This document shows, in pieces, positions 38,355 through 46,800 of a stretch of DNA of 64,000 nucleotides (positions are counted from its first letter, which is position 1; each line of letters begins with the position of its first letter). The notes under the pieces are model-generated. The model was given only the letters and a program-made list of their open reading frames with translations. It was not told where the DNA came from and searched no databases. Position numbers and translations under genes: made by a program. This DNA is from a virus: IMG/VR virus record IMGVR_UViG_3300042503_000209, positions 1 to 64,000 of that record, one strand, 5' to 3'.

Positions 38355-39024
38355 TGATACCCATGGGTTCCATTATCAATTTCCTGAAACAACTTGGGAT
38401 GGTGTTGATGTAGTAGTCCATAGTGGAGATTGTTCTAATTACTATGATGTATTTAGAAACGAACAGGAAGTATGGGATTTTATTGACTGGTATAAAGGTG
38501 TACCCGTAAAGTATAAAATATACGTAGCGGGTAACCATGACACCTCTATAGAAAGGAAACGAATAACAAAAAAGGATTTTGAAGAACGTGGTCTCATCTA
38601 CTTGGAAGATAGCTTTGTAAATATAGACGGAGTTAAGTTTTATGGCACACCTATTACACCTACATTTGGTCAATGGGCATTCATGAAAGCCAGAGATAAA
38701 ACTCACCATGTATGGGAAGCTATCCCAGAAGACACCGGGGTCTTAATTGTCCATGGTCCTCCTAAAAGCATACGAGACTTATCGTATGACAGACATGGAC
38801 AGCTAGAGTTCTGTGGAGATAATGCACTTCTAAAGAGATGTATGGCTCTAAAGAACACATTAAAGTTTATGTGTTTTGGTCATATTCACAATATGGATGG
38901 AGTTTTAAACCAGGGAACTTCTACCTTTGCTACAACACAAACTGTCTTTTCTAACGCAGCTTGTGTAGACGATGGTAGGTTTGACCGAGGCTTAACTTCT
39001 TTTGGTAATGTCCTAGAAATTTAA
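38335..39024 (+). CDS. Calcineurin-like metallophosphoesterase
   Basis: The 229-aa product has every block of the family: DTHG (Asp8, His10), HSGDCSNY, AGNHDTS, LIVHGPP and FGHIH. These ligate two metals for phosphate-ester hydrolysis. Substrates in phages include DNA/RNA ends and cyclic nucleotides. The GNHD box and the GHIH end suggest an active single-domain enzyme of the MPE/YfcE-like kind. It is part of the nucleotide-metabolism run. Confidence 0.9.
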   Translation: MKILHISDTHGFHYQFPETTWDGVDVVVHSGDCSNYYDVFRNEQEVWDFIDWYKGVPVKYKIYVAGNHDTSIERKRITKKDFEERGLIYLEDSFVNIDGVKFYGTPITPTFGQWAFMKARDKTHHVWEAIPEDTGVLIVHGPPKSIRDLSYDRHGQLEFCGDNALLKRCMALKNTLKFMCFGHIHNMDGVLNQGTSTFATTQTVFSNAACVDDGRFDRGLTSFGNVLEI

Positions 39025-39042
39025 TAACTTTAATAAGTAACT

Positions 39043-39270
39043 ATGAAAGATTTATGTGTATCATGCGGTGCAGAAACCGCATACGAAGTGTCTACTCATG
39101 TTGATATGAGGAACGCATATATAGAAGGTGTAGGCCAACTATGTAGTAAATGTTTTACCTCTGGTACCAATCGTAATCATATTCTTGTACCAGAAGTCAC
39201 AATCATTAACACACCAAACAATAGTGAGCTTGGTGCTAAAGTGAGGGAGATCTATCATGAAACGAAGTGA
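39043..39270 (+). CDS. Small zinc-finger protein, 75 aa
   Basis: A four-Cys zinc knuckle: CVSCG at residues 4-7 region and CSKC after about 27 residues (GQLCSKCF). The rest is a short strand and helix. Probably a nucleic-acid or protein-binding adaptor. It overlaps the next gene by 14 nt. Confidence 0.75.
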   Translation: MKDLCVSCGAETAYEVSTHVDMRNAYIEGVGQLCSKCFTSGTNRNHILVPEVTIINTPNNSELGAKVREIYHETK

Positions 39271-39511
39271 TGATCTTGTTAAAACTCTTATTGACCAAAT
39301 GTTCATCATAGCAGGGCATGAGCTCCGCTATGATGACGTTATTGGTAGAAAAGATAACTGGTTTCAGCAATACACTATGACAGAAACTCAAAGAGATGAG
39401 TGGAAAGAATGGGGTATATCTTATATTCGTAAAAAGAAACGATGGAGTAAAAAGCTAGCTGAAAGAGAGATGGCTTTTCTAGATCTTTATTGTGGATTAA
39501 AAACAGCTTAA
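39257..39511 (+). CDS. Unknown basic protein, 84 aa
   Basis: A Trp-rich basic protein (DNWFQQYTMTETQRDEWKEWG, YIRKKKRWSKKLAEREMAFLDLY). The pattern of Trp and Lys/Arg in helices suits nucleic-acid or membrane contact. I recall similar small proteins in many Bacteroidota phages without function. It is coupled to the zinc-finger gene. Confidence 0.7.
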   Translation: MKRSDDLVKTLIDQMFIIAGHELRYDDVIGRKDNWFQQYTMTETQRDEWKEWGISYIRKKKRWSKKLAEREMAFLDLYCGLKTA

Positions 39512-39512
39512 C

Positions 39513-39773
39513 ATGAAAAAATACATAAGTGCAGTGCTTAGTATAGGCACTGTAGGTATACTATTTTATACACTCTTTGATTTAAGACAACAAGTTAGCT
39601 CTTTAAAAAAAGAGTTAGTAGTTGTTACGGCTCAAAAAGATAGTTTGTATGATGAAAATTTTATAAAGCATGTACAGCTTGATAGGTATGAATTATCAGT
39701 AGATTATTTACTGACTAAAAATCCTAACGCTGCTTTACAATTAATAAATTATATGAACCATGAAACGGAATAA
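39513..39773 (+). CDS. Membrane-anchored coiled-coil protein, 86 aa
   Basis: A signal-anchor helix (about 5-23, SAVLSIGTVGILFYTLFDL) is followed by a heptad-like segment (LRQQVSSLKKELVVVTAQKD) and a helical tail. It starts 1 nt after the previous stop and overlaps the next peptide by 14 nt. It could be an inner-membrane host-interaction protein. Confidence 0.7.
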   Translation: MKKYISAVLSIGTVGILFYTLFDLRQQVSSLKKELVVVTAQKDSLYDENFIKHVQLDRYELSVDYLLTKNPNAALQLINYMNHETE

Positions 39774-39864
39774 ATGGAACTGGGACTTTATCTTTGTATG
39801 GATAGTAATAGCTGCTACAAGTTTTACTCTTTGGTACAATATTATAAAGTTCTTTACACGATAA
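39760..39864 (+). CDS. Single-pass membrane peptide, 34 aa
   Basis: The frame encodes MKRNKWNWDFIFVWIVIAAT and a short tail ending in IIKFFTR: one transmembrane helix flanked by basic residues. It overlaps the gene before by 14 nt and ends 3 nt before the gene after, an arrangement that is unlikely by chance. Confidence 0.6.
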   Translation: MKRNKWNWDFIFVWIVIAATSFTLWYNIIKFFTR

Positions 39865-39867
39865 ACC

Positions 39868-40134
39868 ATGAATAATTTTATATACAGACTTACAAGACTT
39901 AACGATGGTCTTGTTAAAGAAGGTACACAACTAGCTTGGATTAATTACAAACTAACTGGTAACTCAATATATAAAAGAATAGCAAAAGGTAGAGGTTTAG
40001 TTATTTATAGAAGCATGGGAAGCTATTGGCAAACTACACTAGTCCAGTCTTATAAAAAACTAGAAGATGGTACAATAATGTTTACTACAGAAAATAGTGA
40101 TTATAAATTAGAAAAAATAAAGAAAGAAAAATGA
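39868..40134 (+). CDS. Unknown basic protein, 88 aa
   Basis: A beta-rich basic protein (YRLTRLNDGLVKEGTQLAWINYKLTG, GLVIYRSMGSYWQTTLV, YKLEKIKKEK). It overlaps the RNR small-subunit start by 4 nt (ATGA), so it is part of the RNR operon. It may be a small SH3-like or OB-like domain; not recognised. Confidence 0.7.
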   Translation: MNNFIYRLTRLNDGLVKEGTQLAWINYKLTGNSIYKRIAKGRGLVIYRSMGSYWQTTLVQSYKKLEDGTIMFTTENSDYKLEKIKKEK

Positions 40135-41126
40135 GCTTAGAAGACAAGAAAAAAAACATTTTTGAACCTAGAGTAAACATCCTACCCTATGAGTATCCAC
40201 AACTATTAGCATACAAAGATGCTATCCGTCACTCATATTGGATTGATACTGAGTACAACTTTACTACAGACATTGACGACTTTAGAGTCAAGGTGACTGA
40301 TGAGGAAAGAGAAGTGATCAAAAGAACAATGCTAGCCATTGCTCAGATTGAAGTTAACGTTAAGACCTTTTGGGCTGACTTGTATAAGAGAATGCCTATC
40401 ACTGAGATCGGTGATGTAGGCATGACGTTTGCAGAGTCTGAGGTGAGACACAAAGATGCTTATGCTAGACTACTTAGAATCTTAGGATTAGAAGAAGAGT
40501 TTAGAACAGTAATTGAAATACCAGCTATTGAGGGTAGAATCAAATACCTAAAGAAGTATCTTGACGGATCTCGTAGTAAAGACAATAAGATGTACACCAA
40601 AAGTGTTCTTCTTTTCTCTCTGTTCATTGAGCACGTAAGCTTATTCAGCCAGTTCTTGATCATGATGTCTTTCAACAAAGAGAAGAACTTATTCAAAGGT
40701 ATCTCTAACGTGGTAGAAGCTACTTCTAAAGAAGAGGATATCCACGGTAACTTTGGAGCTGAGCTGATTAATATAGTCAGATCAGAAAACCCAGAATGGT
40801 TTGACGAAGAGTTTGAAGAACTAATTTATTCTGCTTGTAACAAAGCTTACATTGCAGAGTGTGACATCTTAGACTGGATCTTTGAAAAAGGTGAGCTTGA
40901 CTTTCTTCCTAAAGAAAACATTAGACAGTTTATTATGAACAGGTTTAATAACTCTCTTGCAAAGATTGGTATGAAACCATTGTTCTATGTAGAGAATACC
41001 TTACTAGAACAGACTCATTGGTTTGACGTAGAGATTACAGCTACTAAAGAAGGGGACTTCTTTTACAAGAAACAAATTGATTACAATAAAAAATCTAAAG
41101 CAATCACAGAAGATGACCTATTCTAA
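40131..41126 (+). CDS. nrdB: Ribonucleotide reductase, class I small (beta) subunit
   Basis: The 331-aa product has the ferritin-like iron-ligand pattern: MTFAESEVRHKDAY (Glu, Glu and His), SLFIEHVSLFSQFL and EATSKEEDIHGNFG (second Glu..Glu..His set). It forms the radical cofactor for the large subunit encoded immediately downstream (14-nt overlap). Phage RNRs supply dNTPs when the host pool is short. Confidence 0.93.
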   Translation: MSLEDKKKNIFEPRVNILPYEYPQLLAYKDAIRHSYWIDTEYNFTTDIDDFRVKVTDEEREVIKRTMLAIAQIEVNVKTFWADLYKRMPITEIGDVGMTFAESEVRHKDAYARLLRILGLEEEFRTVIEIPAIEGRIKYLKKYLDGSRSKDNKMYTKSVLLFSLFIEHVSLFSQFLIMMSFNKEKNLFKGISNVVEATSKEEDIHGNFGAELINIVRSENPEWFDEEFEELIYSACNKAYIAECDILDWIFEKGELDFLPKENIRQFIMNRFNNSLAKIGMKPLFYVENTLLEQTHWFDVEITATKEGDFFYKKQIDYNKKSKAITEDDLF

Positions 41127-42738
41127 CTACTATTGGCTTAATGATGAAAGCCGCAAGTTCCTCTCAAGAGGTTACATTACAGAATCACCTGAACAAAGAA
41201 TTAAAGACATAGCTAGAACTGCTGAGAAGCATCTTAGTATTAATGGTTTTGCACAAAAGTTTGAAGACTATATGAGCCGTGGGTTCTACAGCTTATCTAC
41301 TCCAGTGTGGATTAACTTTGGTAAGCAGAAAGGTTTACCTATTAGCTGTTATGGATCTAACGTAGACGACAATCTAGACAGCATTCTTAACGCAGGTCGT
41401 GAGATTGGTATGATGTCTAAGTACGGTGGAGGTACTAGTGTATACCTGGGAAACATCCGGGCCCGGGGAACAGTAATTTCTACAGGAGGTACTGCAGATG
41501 GACCTGTACACTATGCACGTATATACGATACAGTGGTAGATGTTTGTAAACAGTCTGAAGCAAGACGTGGAGCATGTGCTGCATACTTACCAGTAGAGCA
41601 TCCAGACATCATGGAATTCTTAGATATTGGTACAGAAGGTAACCTTATCCAAAATCTTCAATATGGTGTGACAGTTGGTGACGCTTGGTTAGAAGAGATG
41701 AAAGCAGGGGACCCTGAAAAACGTAAGATCTGGGCAAAGATTATTCAGAGACGTAATGAGTTCGGCTTTCCTTACATCATGTTTAAAGATAACTCTAATA
41801 ATAACTCTCCTTATAAAGAGTTAGATATGGAGATTACAGCAAGTAATTTATGCTCTGAGATCCAGTTACCTACAGATAGTTACAACTCTTTTGTATGTTG
41901 TCTTGGATCTATAAATCTATTACACTGGGACGAAATTAAACAGACAGATGCTATTGAAACATACACTCTGTTTCTTAATGCAGTAATTGATGAGTTCATT
42001 ACTAAAGCTGCTACACTTCCCGGTATGTCTAGGGCCCACAGATTTGCTAAAAACCACAGAGCTATTGGTCTTGGTGTATTAGGATACCACTCTTATTTGC
42101 AATCTAAGCTTGTTGAATTTGAATCTATGCACGCTAAGATGTTAAACGTAGAAATCTTTAAAACTATTAAAGAAAGATCTGACAATACATCTAAGATGCT
42201 TCATGATGCTAAAGGAATAACATCCATTAGACCAGGTTACGCTAACACAACCTTAGTTGCTATAGCACCTACTAAGTCTAGTTCATTTATCCATGGACAA
42301 GTTAGTATGGGTATTGAGCCTATTAAGTCTAACTACTTTATTAAAGACTTAGCTAAAAGTAAGACCGTCTATAAGAACCCTTTCTTAGAAGAAGAGCTTG
42401 AGAAGCATGGTCTTAACACACCAGAGACTTGGGAAAGCATTCTAAAGAAAGACGGTTCGGTACAACACTTAGACTTCCCTACTAAAGCAGTATTTAAATC
42501 CTTTATAGAGATTAGTCCTAAAGAGATTATCATTCAAGCTGCTGCAAGACAGAAGTTTATTGATCAGTCTCAATCTTTGAACCTAATGATTCACCCTAGT
42601 ATTCCAGCTAAAGACATCAACCAGTTGTATCTATTTGCTCACGAGCAAGGTGTAAAGACACTATACTATCAGTTCAGTATAAGTAGTGCTCAATCATTTA
42701 CAAGAAACATCCTAGAATGTGCTAGCTGTGAGGGATAA
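41113..42738 (+). CDS. nrdA: Ribonucleotide reductase, class I large (alpha) subunit
   Basis: I start it at ATG 41113 (MTYSNYYWLNDESRKFL), inside the nrdB end; a more distal ATG at 41077 is unlikely. The 541-aa enzyme has the catalytic barrel: PISCYGSN with the first redox Cys, SNLCSEIQLP with the Asn-Cys-Glu triad, FVCCLGSIN with the partner Cys, a substrate loop GGGTSVYLGNIRARG, and a C-terminal ECASCEG pair for reduction. It lacks the N-terminal ATP-cone, so allosteric activity control is probably absent, a common phage trait. Confidence 0.93.
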   Translation: MTYSNYYWLNDESRKFLSRGYITESPEQRIKDIARTAEKHLSINGFAQKFEDYMSRGFYSLSTPVWINFGKQKGLPISCYGSNVDDNLDSILNAGREIGMMSKYGGGTSVYLGNIRARGTVISTGGTADGPVHYARIYDTVVDVCKQSEARRGACAAYLPVEHPDIMEFLDIGTEGNLIQNLQYGVTVGDAWLEEMKAGDPEKRKIWAKIIQRRNEFGFPYIMFKDNSNNNSPYKELDMEITASNLCSEIQLPTDSYNSFVCCLGSINLLHWDEIKQTDAIETYTLFLNAVIDEFITKAATLPGMSRAHRFAKNHRAIGLGVLGYHSYLQSKLVEFESMHAKMLNVEIFKTIKERSDNTSKMLHDAKGITSIRPGYANTTLVAIAPTKSSSFIHGQVSMGIEPIKSNYFIKDLAKSKTVYKNPFLEEELEKHGLNTPETWESILKKDGSVQHLDFPTKAVFKSFIEISPKEIIIQAAARQKFIDQSQSLNLMIHPSIPAKDINQLYLFAHEQGVKTLYYQFSISSAQSFTRNILECASCEG

Positions 42739-42743
42739 TTTAG

Positions 42744-42751
42744 TAACTTTA
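42744..42751 (+). promoter_or_regulatory. Promoter-like TAACTTTA box
   Basis: TAACTTTA differs from TAnnTTTG in the last base and stands 18 nt before ATG 42770. The following bases (TATAATTAAAAAAC) closely resemble those after the perfect promoter at 32821 (TATAAATAAAAAAC). There is no -33 TTTG at 19 nt. Confidence 0.4.
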
Positions 42752-42769
42752 TATAATTAAAAAACAATC

Positions 42770-43072
42770 ATGGAAAATTTCGATACACTTATTAATAACG
42801 TAGTAGGATGGGCAGCAGATAAAAACATCTTGAAGCCTGAGAACGCACCTAAGCAAATGCTTAAAGTGATGGAAGAAGTTGGTGAAACAGCCGGTGCACT
42901 AGCTAAGAACAAGCAAGAAGAGCTTAAAGATGGTATAGGTGACGCATTTGTCACTCTAATCATTCTAGCTAAGCAAGTAGGTATGGAACCTGCAGACTGT
43001 CTAGAAGCAGCTTGGAATGAGATTAAAAGCCGTACAGGTAAAACTGTTAACGGTGTATTTATTAAAGACTAG
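42770..43072 (+). CDS. MazG-like nucleotide pyrophosphohydrolase
   Basis: The 100-aa product is a single all-helical MazG-type domain with the metal motif EEVGETAGAL (E-E-x-x-E) and GIGDAFVTL (the E/D-x-x-D part). It hydrolyses NTPs or dNTPs to NMP and pyrophosphate. Phages use it to clean up nucleotide pools or to lower alarmones. It follows the RNR genes and has its own promoter-like box. Confidence 0.85.
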   Translation: MENFDTLINNVVGWAADKNILKPENAPKQMLKVMEEVGETAGALAKNKQEELKDGIGDAFVTLIILAKQVGMEPADCLEAAWNEIKSRTGKTVNGVFIKD

Positions 43073-43075
43073 TAT

Positions 43076-43216
43076 ATGATTAAAACACATTTAGATGTAG
43101 AAGATCTCTATGTAAAAAGAATTGTTAAAAGAGCTGTTAGAAGACTTAGATGTAAAGGCATTAGATTAATAATGAGACAATCTAAAGAATCAGCACTCAA
43201 TATAGACTGGTTATGA
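43076..43216 (+). CDS. Small highly basic peptide, 46 aa
   Basis: ATG 43076 to TGA, 4-nt ATGA overlap with the next gene. The product has an Arg/Lys-rich helix (VKRIVKRAVRRLRCKGIRLI) and should bind nucleic acid or membranes. The coupling to its neighbours supports expression. Confidence 0.6.
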   Translation: MIKTHLDVEDLYVKRIVKRAVRRLRCKGIRLIMRQSKESALNIDWL

Positions 43217-43653
43217 AAAAAGCATTATACCTAGATGATCAGCGTACACCTACTGATACTCTTCCTAATTACGAGCCTTGGTATGTAGTGAGAAACTATA
43301 ACGAGTTTGTAGACTGGATTAGTAAAAACGGTATGCCTGATTTTGTATCATTTGATCATGATCTAGCAGAAGAACATATAGAAGACTTCTTCAAACAAAA
43401 ATTATCACAGGGGTACCAGCATCCTAATTATGCAGAGTACACTGAGAAGACTGGTCTAGACTGTGCTAAATGGTTAGTAGATTATTGTCAAAGCAATAAC
43501 ATTCCTATATGTGGTTGTTCTGTACATAGTCATAATCCTGTAGGAGCTAGCAACATACATAGTTTGATCAACGGATTTAAAAAACACTTGGGCTTACCAG
43601 AAGATTGCTACATCGGTAAACACCCATTCACAGTAGAAACAAAAACCAAATAA
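43213..43653 (+). CDS. cREC-type receiver-like protein
   Basis: The 146-aa product begins KKALYLDDQRTPTDTLPNYE and has MPDFVSFDHDLAEEH, the two signatures of the cyclic-phosphate-processing receiver (cREC) family, in which a DD pair and an FDHDL box form the active site on a receiver-like fold. The family is predicted to act on cyclic phosphate or nucleotide ends in RNA repair or signalling. The C-terminal GCSVHSHNPVGASNI loop is also conserved in the family, as I recall it. Confidence 0.8.
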   Translation: MKKALYLDDQRTPTDTLPNYEPWYVVRNYNEFVDWISKNGMPDFVSFDHDLAEEHIEDFFKQKLSQGYQHPNYAEYTEKTGLDCAKWLVDYCQSNNIPICGCSVHSHNPVGASNIHSLINGFKKHLGLPEDCYIGKHPFTVETKTK

Positions 43654-43656
43654 TAT

Positions 43657-43824
43657 ATGAAGAAGTACGGAGTTGAATTTCATTTCTTTAGTCCATCAAG
43701 AATATGTCTTGGACTAGAGTTCTTACAAGGAATTATACATGAAGAGTCAGGAGACAGCTATTACAAAGAGTTAGTAATAGGTTTCTTTTTCTTTCATATA
43801 GAAATCACCCTTAGACAACAATAA
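43657..43824 (+). CDS. Small protein, 55 aa
   Basis: The frame ATG 43657 to TAA encodes an aromatic-rich beta peptide (KYGVEFHFFSPSRICLGLEF, GFFFFHIEITLRQQ). It is the last gene of the rightward block and ends 3 nt before the big terminator. Not recognised. Confidence 0.65.
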   Translation: MKKYGVEFHFFSPSRICLGLEFLQGIIHEESGDSYYKELVIGFFFFHIEITLRQQ

Positions 43825-43827
43825 AAC

Positions 43828-43858
43828 AAAAGGAGAGGCTAATAACCTCTCCTTTTTT
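43828..43858. terminator. Strong bidirectional terminator between blocks
   Basis: AAAAGGAGAGG (43828-43838) and CCTCTCCTTTT (43846-43856) form a perfect 11-bp stem with loop CTAATAA. A-runs on the left and T-runs on the right make it work for both converging blocks (ending at 43824 and 43863). Confidence 0.92.
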
Positions 43859-43862
43859 ATTT

Positions 43863-46800
43863 CTATCTGATATAGAAGTTTTTAACTGTTTCAAATGATT
43901 CCCATCTATTTAAAATATTCAATGCTGGTATAACGTCAGTCATTTCTTTAAATAGTTTCAACTCACCTTTGTTTACCCCACGCTCAAAGTAGTTATCATC
44001 ATATGGAGGAAACGGCATAGCAGCAGCTGTTGCTATTATTTGACCATAGTCTCGTAGAGTAGTTAAAGCAGCAAATGGATTTTTAGCAAGTTGATACTGT
44101 TCTAAAGTACCTAATCCAGGAATAAAAGTTAATATTTCATTCTGTTGACGAGTCTGCTGATAAGTTAAGAAATTAAGAAGACGTTTCATTTGTTCATCAT
44201 CATCATCCAATCCAGAAGCTAACATATTAAATAAGTAAGCAGCTACAGCAGAAGCCATAAAGAAGCCAAGTTCAGCAATATTCTTATGCATATTTCTTAC
44301 TTCTAACTCAGACATATTCTTATACGTCTTAGACCCTGGTACAAGTGCACCTAACATACCGCCTGTCTTAGCTAAGAAACCTTGTTCAGTTTGATAAACG
44401 TGTTTCATTACATTCCAGAATGTTCTGTAACGTCCTTCTATCACACCTAAGTTTTCATTATCATATCTCTTAGCAAATCTAGCTCTAAACAAAGGATAAA
44501 CCCACTTGTGAAACTGAGCTCCTAACTCACCTAACCAGTGAGACTGAATTACCATACGATCTTCCCACGCATAGTTACCATGTATTTGTTTGTTAACTTC
44601 ATAGATGTAATTAGTAACTCTGGTACGAAAAGCTTCATCTATATCAAAACCTGGCTTAAGAGTAAGTTCGTTAGTATTTTCATCAAAGTTAAAAGCATCA
44701 TAGATGCTCATCTTTTCACCAGTATTTTTATTAGTAAGCTCAAATTTACTACTCATTGTAACAGCAATACCTGTCTTGGACTGTACGTTAAATTCACCAG
44801 CTTCTTGAAACACGTAAGCTAATTGTAAAGCATCAACTTTTCCAGAAGTTTCTTGATACTTACGAATCATTCTAAAGTATTTAACTACTGCCTCATACTT
44901 AGAGTTAGGTTTATTTAAATTATAAAGACCATCTTTAGAACCCATACCTTTCATTAGACCAGGCATATAGTCTTTATTATACTCACCAGTAGCTCTAAAA
45001 TATGCAGGACGATCAAAATAAACACCGCCATAAGCTTCTATAGCATTGTTTATTCTACCCATTACATAGTTATTTACAGCACCGAATACGTTAAAACCTA
45101 TACCTTTTAATGATGTAATGTTTTGAAGCTTAGCTGCAACTTGAGCAAATGTACTATAGTCATACTGATCATTGTTGTAGTAGACCATTTTAAACCATTT
45201 CTTAAGACGCTTATTAGCTAATGACTCTCCTTCTTTTTGATATACAGCATCAGCATCACTGCCTTTTTTCAAAAACTTTTCACCAATGCTATTAGAAACA
45301 TAGTATTTTTTCTTTTCTACAATCTTAGATATAGCTAACAAAGAAGTTTCAATATCAGACATCTGCTCAAACTTTTCTGCCATCATTCTAAAAGCAATCA
45401 AGTTTTCTACAAGGTCAGTATTAATATCATTAAAATTAATCTTAGAGTTTTCTATAGCTAAAGAAAGCTGTAATTTTTTAAGCTCTTGCTCGTACACCTC
45501 ATTGCTAATACTTTTTTCTAGTACATAAGCATTCTTAAGATCTGATATTTTTTCGTTTATTGCGTTTATACGAGCTTCATTACGAGGATCATTAGTATAA
45601 AGAATAGGTAAGTTATCTACAGGTACACCATCGTCATCTGTTAATCTTTGTGTAGAATGCACTTTACCAGATATATCAAACCAACTTCTTAGAGACTTAG
45701 TTATAGCTGTAAAAATTGATGACCCGTTTCTTTTAGCAGTGTTAATATAATTATCTTTAACTCTAGCTACCTTACCTAACATTTTTTGCTGAACGTCAAT
45801 AGGAAGCTTTTCTAATGTAGCTTTCATCTCTTTATTAAAGACTTCATAGAAGTCCTTCTGAGCACGCTCTAAATCCGTAGTAGGATTCATAAGCTTTACA
45901 TAACGTTCATCCCGCATATCTACACCAGATAATGTAGTTTCTCTAGTCTCAACGTATTTACTCTTAACAAAGTAGCCTGTTTTTAATTCTGTACGACCTC
46001 TATAAGAACCATCTTTTTCAAATATAGTTCCCATGTATTCAATACGATCATAATACTTATCTCTAAACTTTCTATAAGCTTCATCTGTAACTGTAGATTT
46101 TTTAACCCATGATAGTATTCCACGTTTAGCAGAAGGACCATGAGGCATCTCATACATAGCACGCTCATTTATAAACTCACTAGAATATCTATGATACTCT
46201 CCACTAGTAATATTATTATTAGCATCTAGTTGTTCAGCTTCTCTAAACTTTCTTACTTTATCTTTACGTCTTTGAAGTTCAATATTATATAATACATCCT
46301 CACCTTTAGCATCTTCAAGATTTTCAATAAGAATGTATTCCATCTTTTCTCCCTTATCATCTCTTAAAAGACCGTAAATTTCTTTTTTAAGATCATAATA
46401 CTTTTGACCTATAGCTTGTAAATATCTACCACTAAAGTTGCCGTCTTTGTCGTAGTTAAGCATGAATGAAAAGTCAATCTTACCTCCAAAAGCTGCAGCT
46501 AATTTATTACCTATAGATTTAATCTTGATTATAAATTCATCTGTACGGTTCATAGCTTTTTGATTAGCTTCCGTATATAGATTAGCTGCTATAGCTAAGA
46601 GTCTTTCTTTACTATTCTGAAGATCACCTAAAGCATATTGATCTAAACTAATATCAAAACCTTCTTTAAGGATCTTGGTAAGTTCTTCTTCTGTTAGAGA
46701 AGCATTAGATTTTTTAGAAATCAAATCCTTAACATATGCTTCTAAAGCTGGATTGATTTCATCTTTTACAGCGTTAAGTAAACTTTGTACCTCACGCATA

